Below are positions 18,514 to 28,075 of a DNA stretch of 64,000 nucleotides, piece after piece (position 1 is the first letter of the stretch; each line of letters begins with the position of its first letter). Both the position numbers and the translations under genes were made by a program. The stretch is taken from the NCBI RefSeq assembly GCF_015476235.1, contig NZ_CP064338.1, positions 1,488,001 through 1,552,000 of the forward strand, given 5' to 3'. Source of the stretch: Caldimonas thermodepolymerans. GTDB lineage: Bacteria > Pseudomonadota > Gammaproteobacteria > Burkholderiales > Burkholderiaceae_C. The notes beneath the pieces were generated by a model, which was not told where the DNA came from, made no database searches, and worked only from the letters and a program-made list of their open reading frames with translations.

Positions 18514-19455
18514 ATGAGCATCATCGAACAGGCTGCCAAGCGACTGGAGGAGCTCCGGCGCGCGGGGGTCGAGGTGCCGTGGGCGGCCGCCGGGCTGAGC
18601 CGGCAGGAGTACGACCAGCTGGTGGAGGCCGGCCAGAAGGGCGGGCAGGGCGTCGCGCTGCGGGCGGTGGCCGGCACCGCGGAAAGCCTGGCGGAGCCGC
18701 CGGGCGTGCACCGCCTCGCGGAGTCCGACCGGCGCTCGCGCAAGGTCGACCTGCCGCTCGGGATGCTGGGGCAGGCCGGCTACCTCGTGCCGGACCAGCC
18801 GCGTACCAGCCTGGCCGACGAGTTCCGCGTGATCAAGCGTCCGCTGCTGAAGAACGTGCAGGGCGAGTCGGCCGCCCCGGTGGAGCGCGCCAACCTGATC
18901 CTGGTCACCAGCGCGATGCCCGGCGAGGGCAAGACCTTCACCGCGATCAACCTGGCCCTGAGCATCGCGATGGAGGTCGACAAGACCGTGCTGCTGGTCG
19001 ACGCGGACGTGGTGCGCCCGTCGCTGATGTCGCGCCTGGGGCTGGACGAGCCGGCCAAGGGCCTGCTCGACGTGCTGAACGACCCGTCGCTGGACCTGGC
19101 CGACGTGCTGCTGCGCACCAACGTGCCCAAGCTCACGCTGCTGCCCGCCGGCACGCCGTGTCCCAATTCGACCGAACTGCTCGCCAGCGCGGCGATGGAG
19201 CAGCTGTTGCAGGAGCTGGCCACGCGCTATTCGGACCGCGTCGTCGTGTTCGACGCGCCGCCGCTGCTGCCGACCACCGAGTCGCGCGTGCTGGCGTCCC
19301 GTGCCGGGCAGGTGGTGATGGTGGTCGAGGCCGACCAGACCTCGCGCAACACGGTGGCCAAGGCGTTTGCCACCGTGGAGAGCTGTCCGGTCGTGATGTC
19401 GGTGCTCAACAAGTGTTCGAATCCTGCGGGAACCTACCGCTATGGCTACTACTGA
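18514..19455 (+). CDS. XrtA-associated tyrosine autokinase (BY-kinase)
   Basis: A 313-residue cytoplasmic bacterial tyrosine kinase that controls EPS polymerisation through the chain-length protein. It shows Walker A (TSAMPGEGKTFTAINLAL), Walker A' (VLLVDADVVRPS) and Walker B (VVVFDAPPLLPTTES), and ends in a short tyrosine cluster (TYRYGYY) for autophosphorylation. An N-terminal region of about 110 residues precedes the kinase core. The gene starts 14 bases after the chain-length gene and overlaps the next gene by 14 bases, so it is translationally coupled. Confidence 0.92.
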   Translation: MSIIEQAAKRLEELRRAGVEVPWAAAGLSRQEYDQLVEAGQKGGQGVALRAVAGTAESLAEPPGVHRLAESDRRSRKVDLPLGMLGQAGYLVPDQPRTSLADEFRVIKRPLLKNVQGESAAPVERANLILVTSAMPGEGKTFTAINLALSIAMEVDKTVLLVDADVVRPSLMSRLGLDEPAKGLLDVLNDPSLDLADVLLRTNVPKLTLLPAGTPCPNSTELLASAAMEQLLQELATRYSDRVVVFDAPPLLPTTESRVLASRAGQVVMVVEADQTSRNTVAKAFATVESCPVVMSVLNKCSNPAGTYRYGYY

Positions 19456-21106
19456 GCGTTCCGGTGCCCCCCTGCGGCGGGTGAAGCCGCTGGCCTGGTT
19501 GATTGCCATGATCTGGGCGTCGGTGGCCCAGGCCCAGCAGCCCGCCGTCCAGCAGGAGCCCGTCCAGCCGGCGCAGACCGAGCCGTTGCAGCGCCCGCCG
19601 CGCACGACGGTCTGGGCGGTGCCGTTCGACGCCGAGCAGGCCGGCGTGCCCCGTGCCTGGCGCCTGGATGCCGGCGTGTCGGCCACGCTGACCGCGACCA
19701 GCAACAGCGGGTACACCGACCGGCAGCAGTCCCGCAGCGACAGGATCCTGAACCTGGAGCCCCGGCTGTCGTTCGCGCGGCGCGGCGGGCGGGTGCGTCT
19801 GGCGGGCGACCTGTCGGCCAGCGCGCTGCACTACTTCGACGACACGCAGCCCGACCGGGTGCTGCCCCGGGCGTCGCTGAACCTGGAGTCGATGCTGGTG
19901 GACCGCTGGGTCTACCTGGACGCCTCGGCCGAGGTGGACCAGACGGCCTCCGACCCGTATGCCTCGCGCCCGGACGGTCGCTCGGCGTTCAACCAGATCA
20001 CCACCCGGCGCTTCCTGGTCAGCCCGCGCATCGACCACTGGTTCACGCCGTCCCTGTCGCTGCTGGCGCGCAGCGACTTCGCCTGGACCCGCCGCAACGG
20101 CGACTACGCCGCCGACGATCCGCGACGCGACTCGCGCGAGCAGCAGCATTTCGTGCGCCTCGAGCAGCAGCCCCTGCCGCTGGGCGGCTCGCTGGAGTAC
20201 GTGCACCAGGACACCCGCTATGACGGCGACGTCGATTCGGTGCTCACGCTCGACACGCTGCGTGCCGTGGTCAGCTACGCGATCACGCCGCAGCTGTCGG
20301 TCGGCATCGTGGGGGGACGCGAGCACAGCGAGTTCTCGCTGAGCGAGCACACCGACAGCCTCTACGGCGTGCGCCTGCGCTGGCAGCCGACCGAGCGCAC
20401 GCTGCTGACCGGCGCGGTGGAAGACCGCTTCTTCGGCACCGGCTGGGACCTGCAGTTCACCCACCGCATGCCGTTCCTCGCGGTGCATTTCCGCTCGTTC
20501 CGCGAGCCGACCGCGCAGCCGAGCTCGCAGATCCTGGAGCCGGGTGGCGGCTCGGTGCGCAACCTGCTCGATGCCATCCTGACCACGCGGTATCCGGATC
20601 CGGTGGCGCGCGAGGAGCTGGTGCGCCGCATCATCCGCGACCTGAACCTGCCCGAGACGCTGCGCGGGCCCATCGAGGTGTTCGCCGACTACGCGCAGCT
20701 GCTGCGCGGCAACCACCTGAGCGTCGCGCTCCTGGGGCGGCGCACCACGGTGGCCGTGAACCTGTACCAGCGCCGCTACTGGCAGCTGACGCGCGAGGAC
20801 GACGTGCTCGCCCCCGACCCGTCGTTCGCGTCCGACCACGAGCAGGTGGGTGCGGCGCTGGACGTGACGCGCCGCCTGACGCCGCAGACCTCGCTGGGGC
20901 TGCTGCTGCAGTATTCCCGCATCGAGGGGCTGGGTTCGCGCGAAGACGACTTCAGCCGCGAGCGCATCGTCCGCGTCACGCTGCAGCACCAGCTCTCGCC
21001 GGACACCGCCGTCACGCTCGGGGCGCGGCGACAGCTGCTGCGTTCCAACGTGTCGTCCTCGGCACGGGAGGCGGCCGCCTTCGTCGGGGTGAGCCACAGT
21101 TTCTGA
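19442..21106 (+). CDS. XrtA/PEP-CTERM-associated outer-membrane beta-barrel protein
   Basis: A 554-residue protein with a signal peptide (LAWLIAMIWASVAQAQQ) and a body of alternating polar/aromatic strands ending in a C-terminal phenylalanine (VGVSHSF), typical of outer-membrane barrels. Position between kinase and ATPase and overall look match TIGR03016, an EPS-locus porin-like protein of unknown exact role, probably the outer-membrane exit path. The start overlaps the kinase gene by 14 bases. Confidence 0.85.
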   Translation: MATTERSGAPLRRVKPLAWLIAMIWASVAQAQQPAVQQEPVQPAQTEPLQRPPRTTVWAVPFDAEQAGVPRAWRLDAGVSATLTATSNSGYTDRQQSRSDRILNLEPRLSFARRGGRVRLAGDLSASALHYFDDTQPDRVLPRASLNLESMLVDRWVYLDASAEVDQTASDPYASRPDGRSAFNQITTRRFLVSPRIDHWFTPSLSLLARSDFAWTRRNGDYAADDPRRDSREQQHFVRLEQQPLPLGGSLEYVHQDTRYDGDVDSVLTLDTLRAVVSYAITPQLSVGIVGGREHSEFSLSEHTDSLYGVRLRWQPTERTLLTGAVEDRFFGTGWDLQFTHRMPFLAVHFRSFREPTAQPSSQILEPGGGSVRNLLDAILTTRYPDPVAREELVRRIIRDLNLPETLRGPIEVFADYAQLLRGNHLSVALLGRRTTVAVNLYQRRYWQLTREDDVLAPDPSFASDHEQVGAALDVTRRLTPQTSLGLLLQYSRIEGLGSREDDFSRERIVRVTLQHQLSPDTAVTLGARRQLLRSNVSSSAREAAAFVGVSHSF

Positions 21107-21113
21107 GCAGACG

Positions 21114-23261
21114 ATGTACGAATCCCACTTCGGGCTCAGCGGCCCGCCGTTCCAGCTCAATCCTGATCCGGCCTTCTACTTCGACAGCCGGGGGCACAGC
21201 AACGCGCTGGCCTACCTGAAGTTCGGCGTCTACCAGGGCGAGGGCTTCATCGTCGTCACCGGCGAGATCGGTGCGGGCAAGACCACGCTCGTGCGCACGC
21301 TGCTCGAAGGCCTGAACCCGGACCAGGTCGTGGCCGCCCAGGTGGTCAGCACGCAGCTGGAATCGGGCGACCTGCTGCGCTCCATCATCACGGCCTTCGG
21401 CATCCCGCCGCTGGGCACGACCAAGGCCCACCTGATCGCGACGCTGGAAGGCTTCCTGACCGCGCTGGCCACCAAGAACCGGCGTGCACTGCTGATCGTC
21501 GACGAAGCGCAGAACCTCAGCCTGGAGGCCATCGAGGAGCTGCGCATGCTGTCCAACTTCCAGCTGGGCAAGCATGCGCTGCTGCAGAGCTTCCTCGTCG
21601 GGCAACCCGAGCTGCGCACCCTGCTCGAGTCCAAGTCGATGGAGCAGTTCCGCCAGCGCGTCATCGCCTCGTGCCACCTGGGGCCGCTGGACGACCTGGA
21701 AACCCGGGCCTACATCGAGCACCGCATGCGCCGTGTCGGCTGGAAGGATCAGCCGCACTTCGAGCCCGACGCGTTCGCGGCGATCCACCGTTGGACCGGA
21801 GGCATCCCGCGCCGCATCAACCTGCTGTGCAACCGGCTGCTGCTGGCCTGCTTCCTGAACGGCGAGAACGACATCAGCGCCGCGCAGGTGGAGCAGACGG
21901 CACGCGAGCTGCGCGGCGAGGTGGGCGAACCGACCGTGCTGCCGCAGACCAGCCCGTCGGCGGCCAGGGTGCAGCCCGAGCCGGGGCCCGAGACCGCGCC
22001 GGCGGGGGCCGAGCCGGTGCCCGCCGTCGACCGGGAGCGTGCCTTGTCCGAGGTGGTGCGCTATCAGCTGGGGCCGGCGGGGCCGTTGCATGCGCCCCTG
22101 GTCTGCCTGATCGACGGGCCCGTGGGCTACATGAAGGCCGGTGCGCTGGCGCAGGCGCTGCGCGAGCAGGCCGAGTTGCCGGTGCTGGTGGCGGTCAACC
22201 CCGGGCCGGAATCGGCGGTCTCGGCGGCCAAGGCCCTCGACGGCGCCTTGCCGCTGCCGGCGGTCGAGATGCACCTGGGTGCCGCACCGCAGGGGTATGC
22301 CGCGATGGCCGCGCAGGCGCAGGTCCGCTTCGACGCGCTGCTGGACGAGCTGCAACCGTGCGCCGTGCTCGCGCTGGGTGCGGGCGACGCGGTGCTGGCC
22401 TGCAGCCTGGTGGCGGTCAAGCGCGGCCTGCCGCTGCTGCGCGTCGATGCCGGGGTGCGGGGCACGCACCGTCCGGCGACCGACGAGCTGAACGCGGTGC
22501 TGATGGACCGCATCGCCGAGGTGCTGTTCACGAGCAAGCTGACCGCGCACTACACGCTGTACCGGGAAGGCATCGCGTCCAGCCGCGTGCACTGCGTCGG
22601 CAGCCTGATGGAGAACGTGCTGCACGTGGCGCTCGAGCGCGCGATGTCGCCGGAGCAGGCGCTGGCCAGCGCCGCGGTGCCGGACGACTGCCTGCGTCAG
22701 CCGCAGGGCTACCTGCTGGTCACGCTGGGCCTGTCGGGGCCTGACCCGGCGCGCGAGCTGCGCGAGGTGCTGCAGGTGCTGACGCTGCTCAAGGGCGAGA
22801 TCCCGGTGCTGTGGCCGGCCGATGCCTCGGTGCTGGCGACGCTGCAATCGGCCGGGATGGAGAAGCAGCTGCGCAAGTCCGGGGTCGTGCTGTTGCCCGC
22901 GTTCGGCTACCTCGAGATGGCCGCCTTGGTCCGCCAGGCCACCTGCGTGGCGCAGGGGCCGGAGGCGCGCTGGCAGGAGGAGTGTGCGACGCTGGACGTG
23001 CCGAGCTTCGTGCTGGCGGTGCGCGCCGGCCAGGACCATACGGCCGAGGAGGCCGCGGGGCTGCCGGTGGCACGCAATGCCGACCAGGCCGTGCGCGCGG
23101 TGCAGGAGGCCATCCGCATGCGCAGCCTCAAGGAAGAACAGGTCGAGGCGTACTGGGACGGTGGTCCGGCCTTGCGCATCGTGCAGCACCTGCGCAGCGT
23201 GCTGCCCCGGCAGAGCGCGGTGGTGGACGACGGCGGCGTGACCTGGTCTGCCGTCTCGTGA
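21114..23261 (+). CDS. XrtA-associated AAA ATPase fused to a degenerate UDP-GlcNAc 2-epimerase-like domain
   Basis: Residues 1-270 are an ExeA/TIGR03015-type ATPase: MYESHFGLSGPPFQLNPDP, Walker A GEIGAGKTTL and Walker B LLIVDEAQN. After a proline/alanine linker (about 275-310) comes a WecB-like fold: MKAGALAQALRE, GDAVLACSLVAVKRGLPLLRVDAGVRG, a SKLTAHYTLYREGI segment and LPAFGYLEMAALVRQA. Epimerase motifs are eroded: the usual VEAGLR glutamate is Asp (VDAGVR), the HRRE motif is absent, and the SGGxQEE loop reads GPEARWQEE. Catalysis is therefore doubtful and a binding or regulatory role is possible. ATPase and epimerase genes are usually separate in such loci, as far as I recall. Confidence 0.85.
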   Translation: MYESHFGLSGPPFQLNPDPAFYFDSRGHSNALAYLKFGVYQGEGFIVVTGEIGAGKTTLVRTLLEGLNPDQVVAAQVVSTQLESGDLLRSIITAFGIPPLGTTKAHLIATLEGFLTALATKNRRALLIVDEAQNLSLEAIEELRMLSNFQLGKHALLQSFLVGQPELRTLLESKSMEQFRQRVIASCHLGPLDDLETRAYIEHRMRRVGWKDQPHFEPDAFAAIHRWTGGIPRRINLLCNRLLLACFLNGENDISAAQVEQTARELRGEVGEPTVLPQTSPSAARVQPEPGPETAPAGAEPVPAVDRERALSEVVRYQLGPAGPLHAPLVCLIDGPVGYMKAGALAQALREQAELPVLVAVNPGPESAVSAAKALDGALPLPAVEMHLGAAPQGYAAMAAQAQVRFDALLDELQPCAVLALGAGDAVLACSLVAVKRGLPLLRVDAGVRGTHRPATDELNAVLMDRIAEVLFTSKLTAHYTLYREGIASSRVHCVGSLMENVLHVALERAMSPEQALASAAVPDDCLRQPQGYLLVTLGLSGPDPARELREVLQVLTLLKGEIPVLWPADASVLATLQSAGMEKQLRKSGVVLLPAFGYLEMAALVRQATCVAQGPEARWQEECATLDVPSFVLAVRAGQDHTAEEAAGLPVARNADQAVRAVQEAIRMRSLKEEQVEAYWDGGPALRIVQHLRSVLPRQSAVVDDGGVTWSAVS

Positions 23262-23402
23262 GCACTGCATGGGCGACCGGCATGACGACAAGGAGGCGGG
23301 AACCGGGTCGGCCAGGCGCCTGAGCGCCGCACGCCGTGCCGCACGGGCGGCGCTGCCGTGGGCCCTGGAGCCCGCGGCAGCCACCAGCGTCCCACGTACA
23401 CC

Positions 23403-24914
23403 ATGTTGAAGCGCCTGATCGTTCACGTCACCAACTATTCGGCCGGCAGCCTGCTGGTGACGCTGGCGAGCATCGTCTCGTTTCCCATCCTGACCCGCCT
23501 GCTGAGCGTCGACGAGTACGGCGTGATGAACCTCATCGCCACCGCGCTGTCGCTGCTGGTGGGCATCGCCAAGCTGGGCGTGCAGCACTCGGCGGTGCGC
23601 TTCTACAGCGAGGTGCGCACCGGCAAGCGTCCCGGCGTCGACATGGACGGGTATGCGGCCACCGTGGTGTACGGGATGGGCGCGCTCGGGTTGATCGCCA
23701 CGCTGCTGTGGGCGGCGGCCAGCCAGCTGGTGCCCGACGCCTTCTGGAACGACGAGCGGCTCAAGCCGCTGATGCTGTTGACGGCCTGCCTGGTCTTCGT
23801 GCGCGTGGTCGACAGCGCCTTCATCAACCAGCTGCGCGCCGAGGAGCGCAGCCGCGAGATCACGGTCTACAGCGTGATCCGGCGCTATGCGGGGCTGGCC
23901 CTGCTGCTGTTCGTGCTGTTCTTCGTGGCGCGCAACCTGTGGGGCTTCTACGTCGCGACCATCGTCGGCGAAGCGCTGGCGACGCTGGGGCTGGTGGCGT
24001 GGATGTGGAAGCGGCTGCAACCCCGGCCACGCGATTTCGATGCGCCGCTGTTCAAGGCCATGCTGGCGTTCGGCATCCCGATGATCGGCTACGAGCTGGC
24101 GTCGATCGTGCTGTCGATGGGGGATCGCTACGTGATCCAGGCCATGATGGGCGCGGAGCCGCTGGGTTACTACTCGGCGGCCTACAACCTGTGCGACTAC
24201 GTGCGCGCGATCTTCCTGGCCTCCTTCGGTGCCGCAGTGCTGCCGATGTACGTGCGGCTGTGGGAGGAGAAGGGGCGCGACGAGACCGCGGCCTTCCTGC
24301 GCCGCTTCATGCACGTCTACGTGATGGTCGCCATGCTGGTGGTGGCCGGGCTGTCGGCGGTGGGCCCGGAGCTGATCGCGTTGCTGGCCTCGGACAAGTA
24401 CCGCGCCGGTGCGCAGGTCGTGCCCTACGTGATCGGCGGCATGGCGCTCGACGGGCTGGTGATGGTCGCGGGCGCGGGCCTGTACATCGAGAAGCGGACC
24501 CGGACTGCCGCCTTGCTGGTGATGGGCACGGCCGTGCTCAACATCGCCCTCAACGTCGTGCTGATCCCGTCCTGGGGGCTGGTCGGCGCGGCGCTGGCGA
24601 CGCTGGTGGCCTATGCCGTGCTGCTGGGGCTGTCGATGTGGGCCGGGCGGCGCTGCCTGGCCGTCTCGTTGCCGCCGCTGTCGCTGCTCAAGTTCGGCGG
24701 CATCGCGCTGCTGATGTATGCCGCCCTGATGCGGATCGCGGTGAGTGGCGACTTCGCGACGCTGGTGCTGCGCATGGCTGCCGGCGCGCTGATCTACGTC
24801 TCGCTGACGCTGGCCGTCGACGCGCCGGCGCGTCAGCTGGTCGTCCAGGGCTGGCAGCGGCTGCGCCACGGCGGCGCAGCGCCTGCCGCCGCGGTCCATA
24901 CGGAGGCACCATGA
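23403..24914 (+). CDS. Polysaccharide flippase (Wzx-like, MATE/PST superfamily)
   Basis: A 503-residue integral membrane protein with 12-14 predicted helices that probably flips lipid-linked EPS repeat units to the periplasm. The start MLKRLIVHVTNYSAGSLLVTLASIVSFPILTRLLSVDEYG is split here only by its family look: the LTRLL..DEYG motif is typical of Wzx proteins. A GTG at 23358 would add 15 residues. The 141-base gap before it holds no gene. Its stop overlaps the next start (ATGA). Confidence 0.9.
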   Translation: MLKRLIVHVTNYSAGSLLVTLASIVSFPILTRLLSVDEYGVMNLIATALSLLVGIAKLGVQHSAVRFYSEVRTGKRPGVDMDGYAATVVYGMGALGLIATLLWAAASQLVPDAFWNDERLKPLMLLTACLVFVRVVDSAFINQLRAEERSREITVYSVIRRYAGLALLLFVLFFVARNLWGFYVATIVGEALATLGLVAWMWKRLQPRPRDFDAPLFKAMLAFGIPMIGYELASIVLSMGDRYVIQAMMGAEPLGYYSAAYNLCDYVRAIFLASFGAAVLPMYVRLWEEKGRDETAAFLRRFMHVYVMVAMLVVAGLSAVGPELIALLASDKYRAGAQVVPYVIGGMALDGLVMVAGAGLYIEKRTRTAALLVMGTAVLNIALNVVLIPSWGLVGAALATLVAYAVLLGLSMWAGRRCLAVSLPPLSLLKFGGIALLMYAALMRIAVSGDFATLVLRMAAGALIYVSLTLAVDAPARQLVVQGWQRLRHGGAAPAAAVHTEAP

Positions 24915-25702
24915 ACCGCAGCGTGACCGTCCTGATGTACCACGCGGTGAGCGATGCGCCGGCACGTGACGCCGGGGCCGACCCGCACTACGCGGTGTCG
25001 CGCGAGCAGTTCCGCCGGCACCTGCAGGTGGTGGCCGCAGCCGGCGCGCGTGCGGCCAGCGTGCTGGAGCTGCTCGAGCAGCCGCAGGTGCGCCAGCGGC
25101 GTGTCGCCTTCACCTTCGACGACGGGCACGTCAGCAATGCCGACGCCGCGGCCGACCTGCTCGCGCACGGCGGCGCGGCGGACTTCTTCGTCAACCCGAG
25201 CACGGTCGGCACGCGCCACCACCTGAGCTGGGCCGCGCTGCGCGACATGGCCGAGGCCGGGATGTCGATCCAGTCGCACGGTCAGCACCATCGCTACCTG
25301 GACGAGCTCTCGCCGCGCGAGGTCGAGGCCGAGCTGGCCGAATCCAAGCGCGAGATCGAGGACCGGCTGGGCCGTCCGGTGACGCTGTTCGCGCCGCCTG
25401 GCGGCCGGGTCGCGCCGGGGCTGGGCGCGCTGGCCGAGCGCCTCGGCTACCGCGCCGTCTGCAGCTCCCGCGTGGGGCTGTGGCAGCCTGGCCGCGGCAG
25501 CTGGGACGTGCCGCGGCTGGCGGTGCTGGCCACCACCTCGACGGCGCAGCTGCGCCGCTGGGTCGAACAAAGCGGCTGGGAGCTCGCGGTGCGCCAGCTG
25601 CGCTATCAGGTGCTGGCTGCCGCCAAGCGCACGCTCGGCAACGGAGGCTACGAGCGCCTGCGCCGGGTGCTGCTGGGCGGCGCGGGGGAGGGGGGGCGAT
25701 GA
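24911..25702 (+). CDS. Polysaccharide deacetylase (NodB fold)
   Basis: A 263-residue CE4-type deacetylase, likely removing N- or O-acetyl groups from an EPS sugar. The metal motif 1 is FTFDDGHVSN, motif 2 is SHGQHHRYL, and FAPPGG is motif 3. No clear signal peptide is present, so the site of action is uncertain. The ATG overlaps the flippase stop and has GGAGGC in front; its own stop overlaps the next gene. Confidence 0.88.
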   Translation: MNRSVTVLMYHAVSDAPARDAGADPHYAVSREQFRRHLQVVAAAGARAASVLELLEQPQVRQRRVAFTFDDGHVSNADAAADLLAHGGAADFFVNPSTVGTRHHLSWAALRDMAEAGMSIQSHGQHHRYLDELSPREVEAELAESKREIEDRLGRPVTLFAPPGGRVAPGLGALAERLGYRAVCSSRVGLWQPGRGSWDVPRLAVLATTSTAQLRRWVEQSGWELAVRQLRYQVLAAAKRTLGNGGYERLRRVLLGGAGEGGR

Positions 25703-26874
25703 GCGAGGTGCTGTTCTGGCTTGCGCTGGTCGTGCTGGCATACACCTACGCCGGTTACCCGGTGCTCGTCTGGCTGTGGGCCCGCTTGGCCCCGAAGCCG
25801 GTGGCTCGCGCGGACGTGCGCCCCTCGGTCGCGATCGTCGTGGTGGCGCACAACGAGGCCGCACGCATGCGCGACAAGCTCGAGACCTGCCTGGCGCAGG
25901 ACTACGCCGGGCCGATGCGCGTCGTGGTGGCCTCGGACGGATCCACCGACGGCATGAACGAGCTGGTCGAGTCCTTCCGTGACCGCGGCGTCACCCTGCT
26001 GCCGTTCCCGCAGCGGCGCGGCAAGGCGGCTTGCCTGAACGATGCGGTGGCCGCCTGCGACGAGGAGGTGATCGTCTTCACCGACGCCCGCCAGCGCCTC
26101 AACCCGCAGGCCGTGCGCTGCCTGGTCGAGAACCTGGCCGATCCCGGGGTGGGGGCGGTCAGTGGCGAGCTGGTGTTCGTCTCCGACGACATGACGCCGT
26201 TCGCCGAAGGGGTGGATGCCTACTGGCGCTACGAGAAGTTCATTCGCCGTCAGGAAGCCCGGTCGCATTCGGTGGTGGGCGTGACCGGCGCGCTCTATGC
26301 GCTGCGCCGCGCGAACTTCCGGCCGATCCCGCCGCAGGCGGTGCTGGACGACGTCGCCATTCCCATGCAGGTGGTCGCACAGGGGCTGCGCGTGGTGTTC
26401 GAGCCGCGCGCCCACGCCTACGACCGGCCATCGCGCGCACCGCAGCAGGAACGGCTGCGCAAGGTGCGCACGCTGGCCGGGAACTTCCAGCTGATGGCGT
26501 TGTACCCGCAGCTGCTGCTGCCCTGGCGCAACCCGATCTGGTGGCAGTTCGTCTCGCACAAGCTGATGCGCCTGGTCGCGCCGCTGGAGATGCTGGTGCT
26601 GCTGCTGGCGAACCTCGCGCTGCTGCCGGCCGGGCGCTTCTACCAGGCGTGCTTCGCGCTGCAGCTGCTGGGCTACGCGCTGCCGCTGCTGGGGGCGCTC
26701 GTCCCGGCGGTCGGGCGCTGGAAGCCGACCAAGATCGCGCGCGCCTTCCTGCTGCTGAACTGGTGCGTGGTGCTCGGTGCGCGCGAGTTCCTGTTCAACA
26801 AGAACGCGCACCTGTGGCATTCGCGGCCGCAGGCCGGCAGCGCGGCGTCGACCGGCATGCAACCGCCGAGGTGA
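25699..26874 (+). CDS. Membrane-bound family 2 glycosyltransferase
   Basis: A 391-residue GT2 enzyme. An N-terminal helix is followed by the GT-A core with AIVVVAHNEAARM, VVASDGSTDGMNE and a DXD-like FTDARQRL. A QQERLRKVRTLAGN segment corresponds to the Q/RXXRW-type acceptor motif. Three or four C-terminal helices anchor it in the membrane. It probably extends the lipid-linked EPS unit. The start overlaps the deacetylase stop (ATGA). Confidence 0.9.
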   Translation: MSEVLFWLALVVLAYTYAGYPVLVWLWARLAPKPVARADVRPSVAIVVVAHNEAARMRDKLETCLAQDYAGPMRVVVASDGSTDGMNELVESFRDRGVTLLPFPQRRGKAACLNDAVAACDEEVIVFTDARQRLNPQAVRCLVENLADPGVGAVSGELVFVSDDMTPFAEGVDAYWRYEKFIRRQEARSHSVVGVTGALYALRRANFRPIPPQAVLDDVAIPMQVVAQGLRVVFEPRAHAYDRPSRAPQQERLRKVRTLAGNFQLMALYPQLLLPWRNPIWWQFVSHKLMRLVAPLEMLVLLLANLALLPAGRFYQACFALQLLGYALPLLGALVPAVGRWKPTKIARAFLLLNWCVVLGAREFLFNKNAHLWHSRPQAGSAASTGMQPPR

Positions 26875-26881
26875 GGGTGAG

Positions 26882-28075
26882 GTGAGAGTCGTCTACTTCG
26901 TGTCGCTGTTTCCCTGCTGGTCGGAGACGTTCATCGTGCGCGAGCTGCACGAGCTGATGCGGCTCGGCGTGGACGTGCGCATCGTCTCGCTGAAGGACCC
27001 GGAGGAAAAGCTGGTCCAGTCCGACGCGCAGGCGCTGCTGGATCGCGTCAGCTACCCGGTGCGGGGCTGGCGTGGGGCGTGGAACGTGCTGCGCGCGGTC
27101 GCGGGCCGGCCGTGGCAGACGCTCAAGGAACTGGCAGCCATCGTCGGCCAGCTGATCGGACGCCCGGAGGAACTGGCGAAGAGCCTGGTGGTGTGGTGGC
27201 GTGCGCTGGCGCTGGCACCGGTGGTGCGCGGGCTGCGCCCCGATCACCTGCACGCGCACTGGGCCACCTATCCGTCGACCGCGGCGATGTTCGTCTCGCA
27301 GCGCATCGGTGTGCCGTTCAGCTTCACCGCGCATGCGCACGACATCTTCCTGCATGACCACCTGCTCGCGCGGAAGATCCGCACCGCGGCGTTCGGGGTG
27401 ACGATCTCCGAGTTCAACGTGCGGTTCCTCGCCGAGCGCCTGCGGGCGCCGGTGCACGAGCGCCTGCGCATCGTGCACTGCGGCGTCACGCCGGCCGAGA
27501 TCCCGTTCCGGCCGGACGGGCGCGAACCGGGGCTGATCCTTGCGGTCGGCCGGCTCGACGAGATCAAGGGCTTCAGGCACCTGGTCGATGCCTGCGTCCT
27601 GCTGCAGGCCTGGGGCGTGCCGTTCCAGTGCCTGGTGATCGGGGAAGGGCGGCTGCGCGGGGCGCTGGAGCAGCAGATCGCTGCGCACGGGCTGCAGGAG
27701 CGCGTGCACCTGCCCGGCGCCTGCCGGCAGGAGGAGGTGCGTGAGCACCTCTACCGCGCCAGCGTGTTCGCGCTGCCGTCGGTGGTGACCGACCGCGGCG
27801 ACCGCGACGGCATCCCCGTCGCCTTGATGGAGGCCATGGCCAGTGGCACGCCGGTGGTGTCGACGCGGGTGTCGGGCATCCCCGAGCTGGTCGAGCACGA
27901 GGTCAGCGGCCTGCTGGTGCCGCCCGGCGATGCCGAGAGCCTGGCGCGCGCACTGCAGCGGCTGCTGACCGAGCCGGCGCTCGGTGCGCGGCTGGCGCAC
28001 CACGCCCGCCAGACCGTCGAGCGGGATTTCGATGTCGCGAAGGAGGCGCGCAAGCTCTATGAAGCCTTCGCCTGA
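26882..28075 (+). CDS. Family 4 glycosyltransferase (WcaL-like)
   Basis: A 397-residue GT-B fold enzyme. It opens with MRVVYFVSLFPCWSETFIVRE, typical of colanic-acid WcaL-like transferases, and has FTAHAHDIF, the sugar-nucleotide site AVGRLDEIKGF and an E-X7-E motif (DGIPVALMEAMASGTPVV). The GTG at 26882 was chosen because the conserved start follows at once. It overlaps the next gene by 17 bases. Confidence 0.9.
   Translation: MRVVYFVSLFPCWSETFIVRELHELMRLGVDVRIVSLKDPEEKLVQSDAQALLDRVSYPVRGWRGAWNVLRAVAGRPWQTLKELAAIVGQLIGRPEELAKSLVVWWRALALAPVVRGLRPDHLHAHWATYPSTAAMFVSQRIGVPFSFTAHAHDIFLHDHLLARKIRTAAFGVTISEFNVRFLAERLRAPVHERLRIVHCGVTPAEIPFRPDGREPGLILAVGRLDEIKGFRHLVDACVLLQAWGVPFQCLVIGEGRLRGALEQQIAAHGLQERVHLPGACRQEEVREHLYRASVFALPSVVTDRGDRDGIPVALMEAMASGTPVVSTRVSGIPELVEHEVSGLLVPPGDAESLARALQRLLTEPALGARLAHHARQTVERDFDVAKEARKLYEAFA

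Noticed and set aside
23336-25702. One long frame running through the flippase region into the deacetylase
   Set aside because: Its first 525 codons are an out-of-frame reading of the flippase gene; the real deacetylase starts at ATG 24911.
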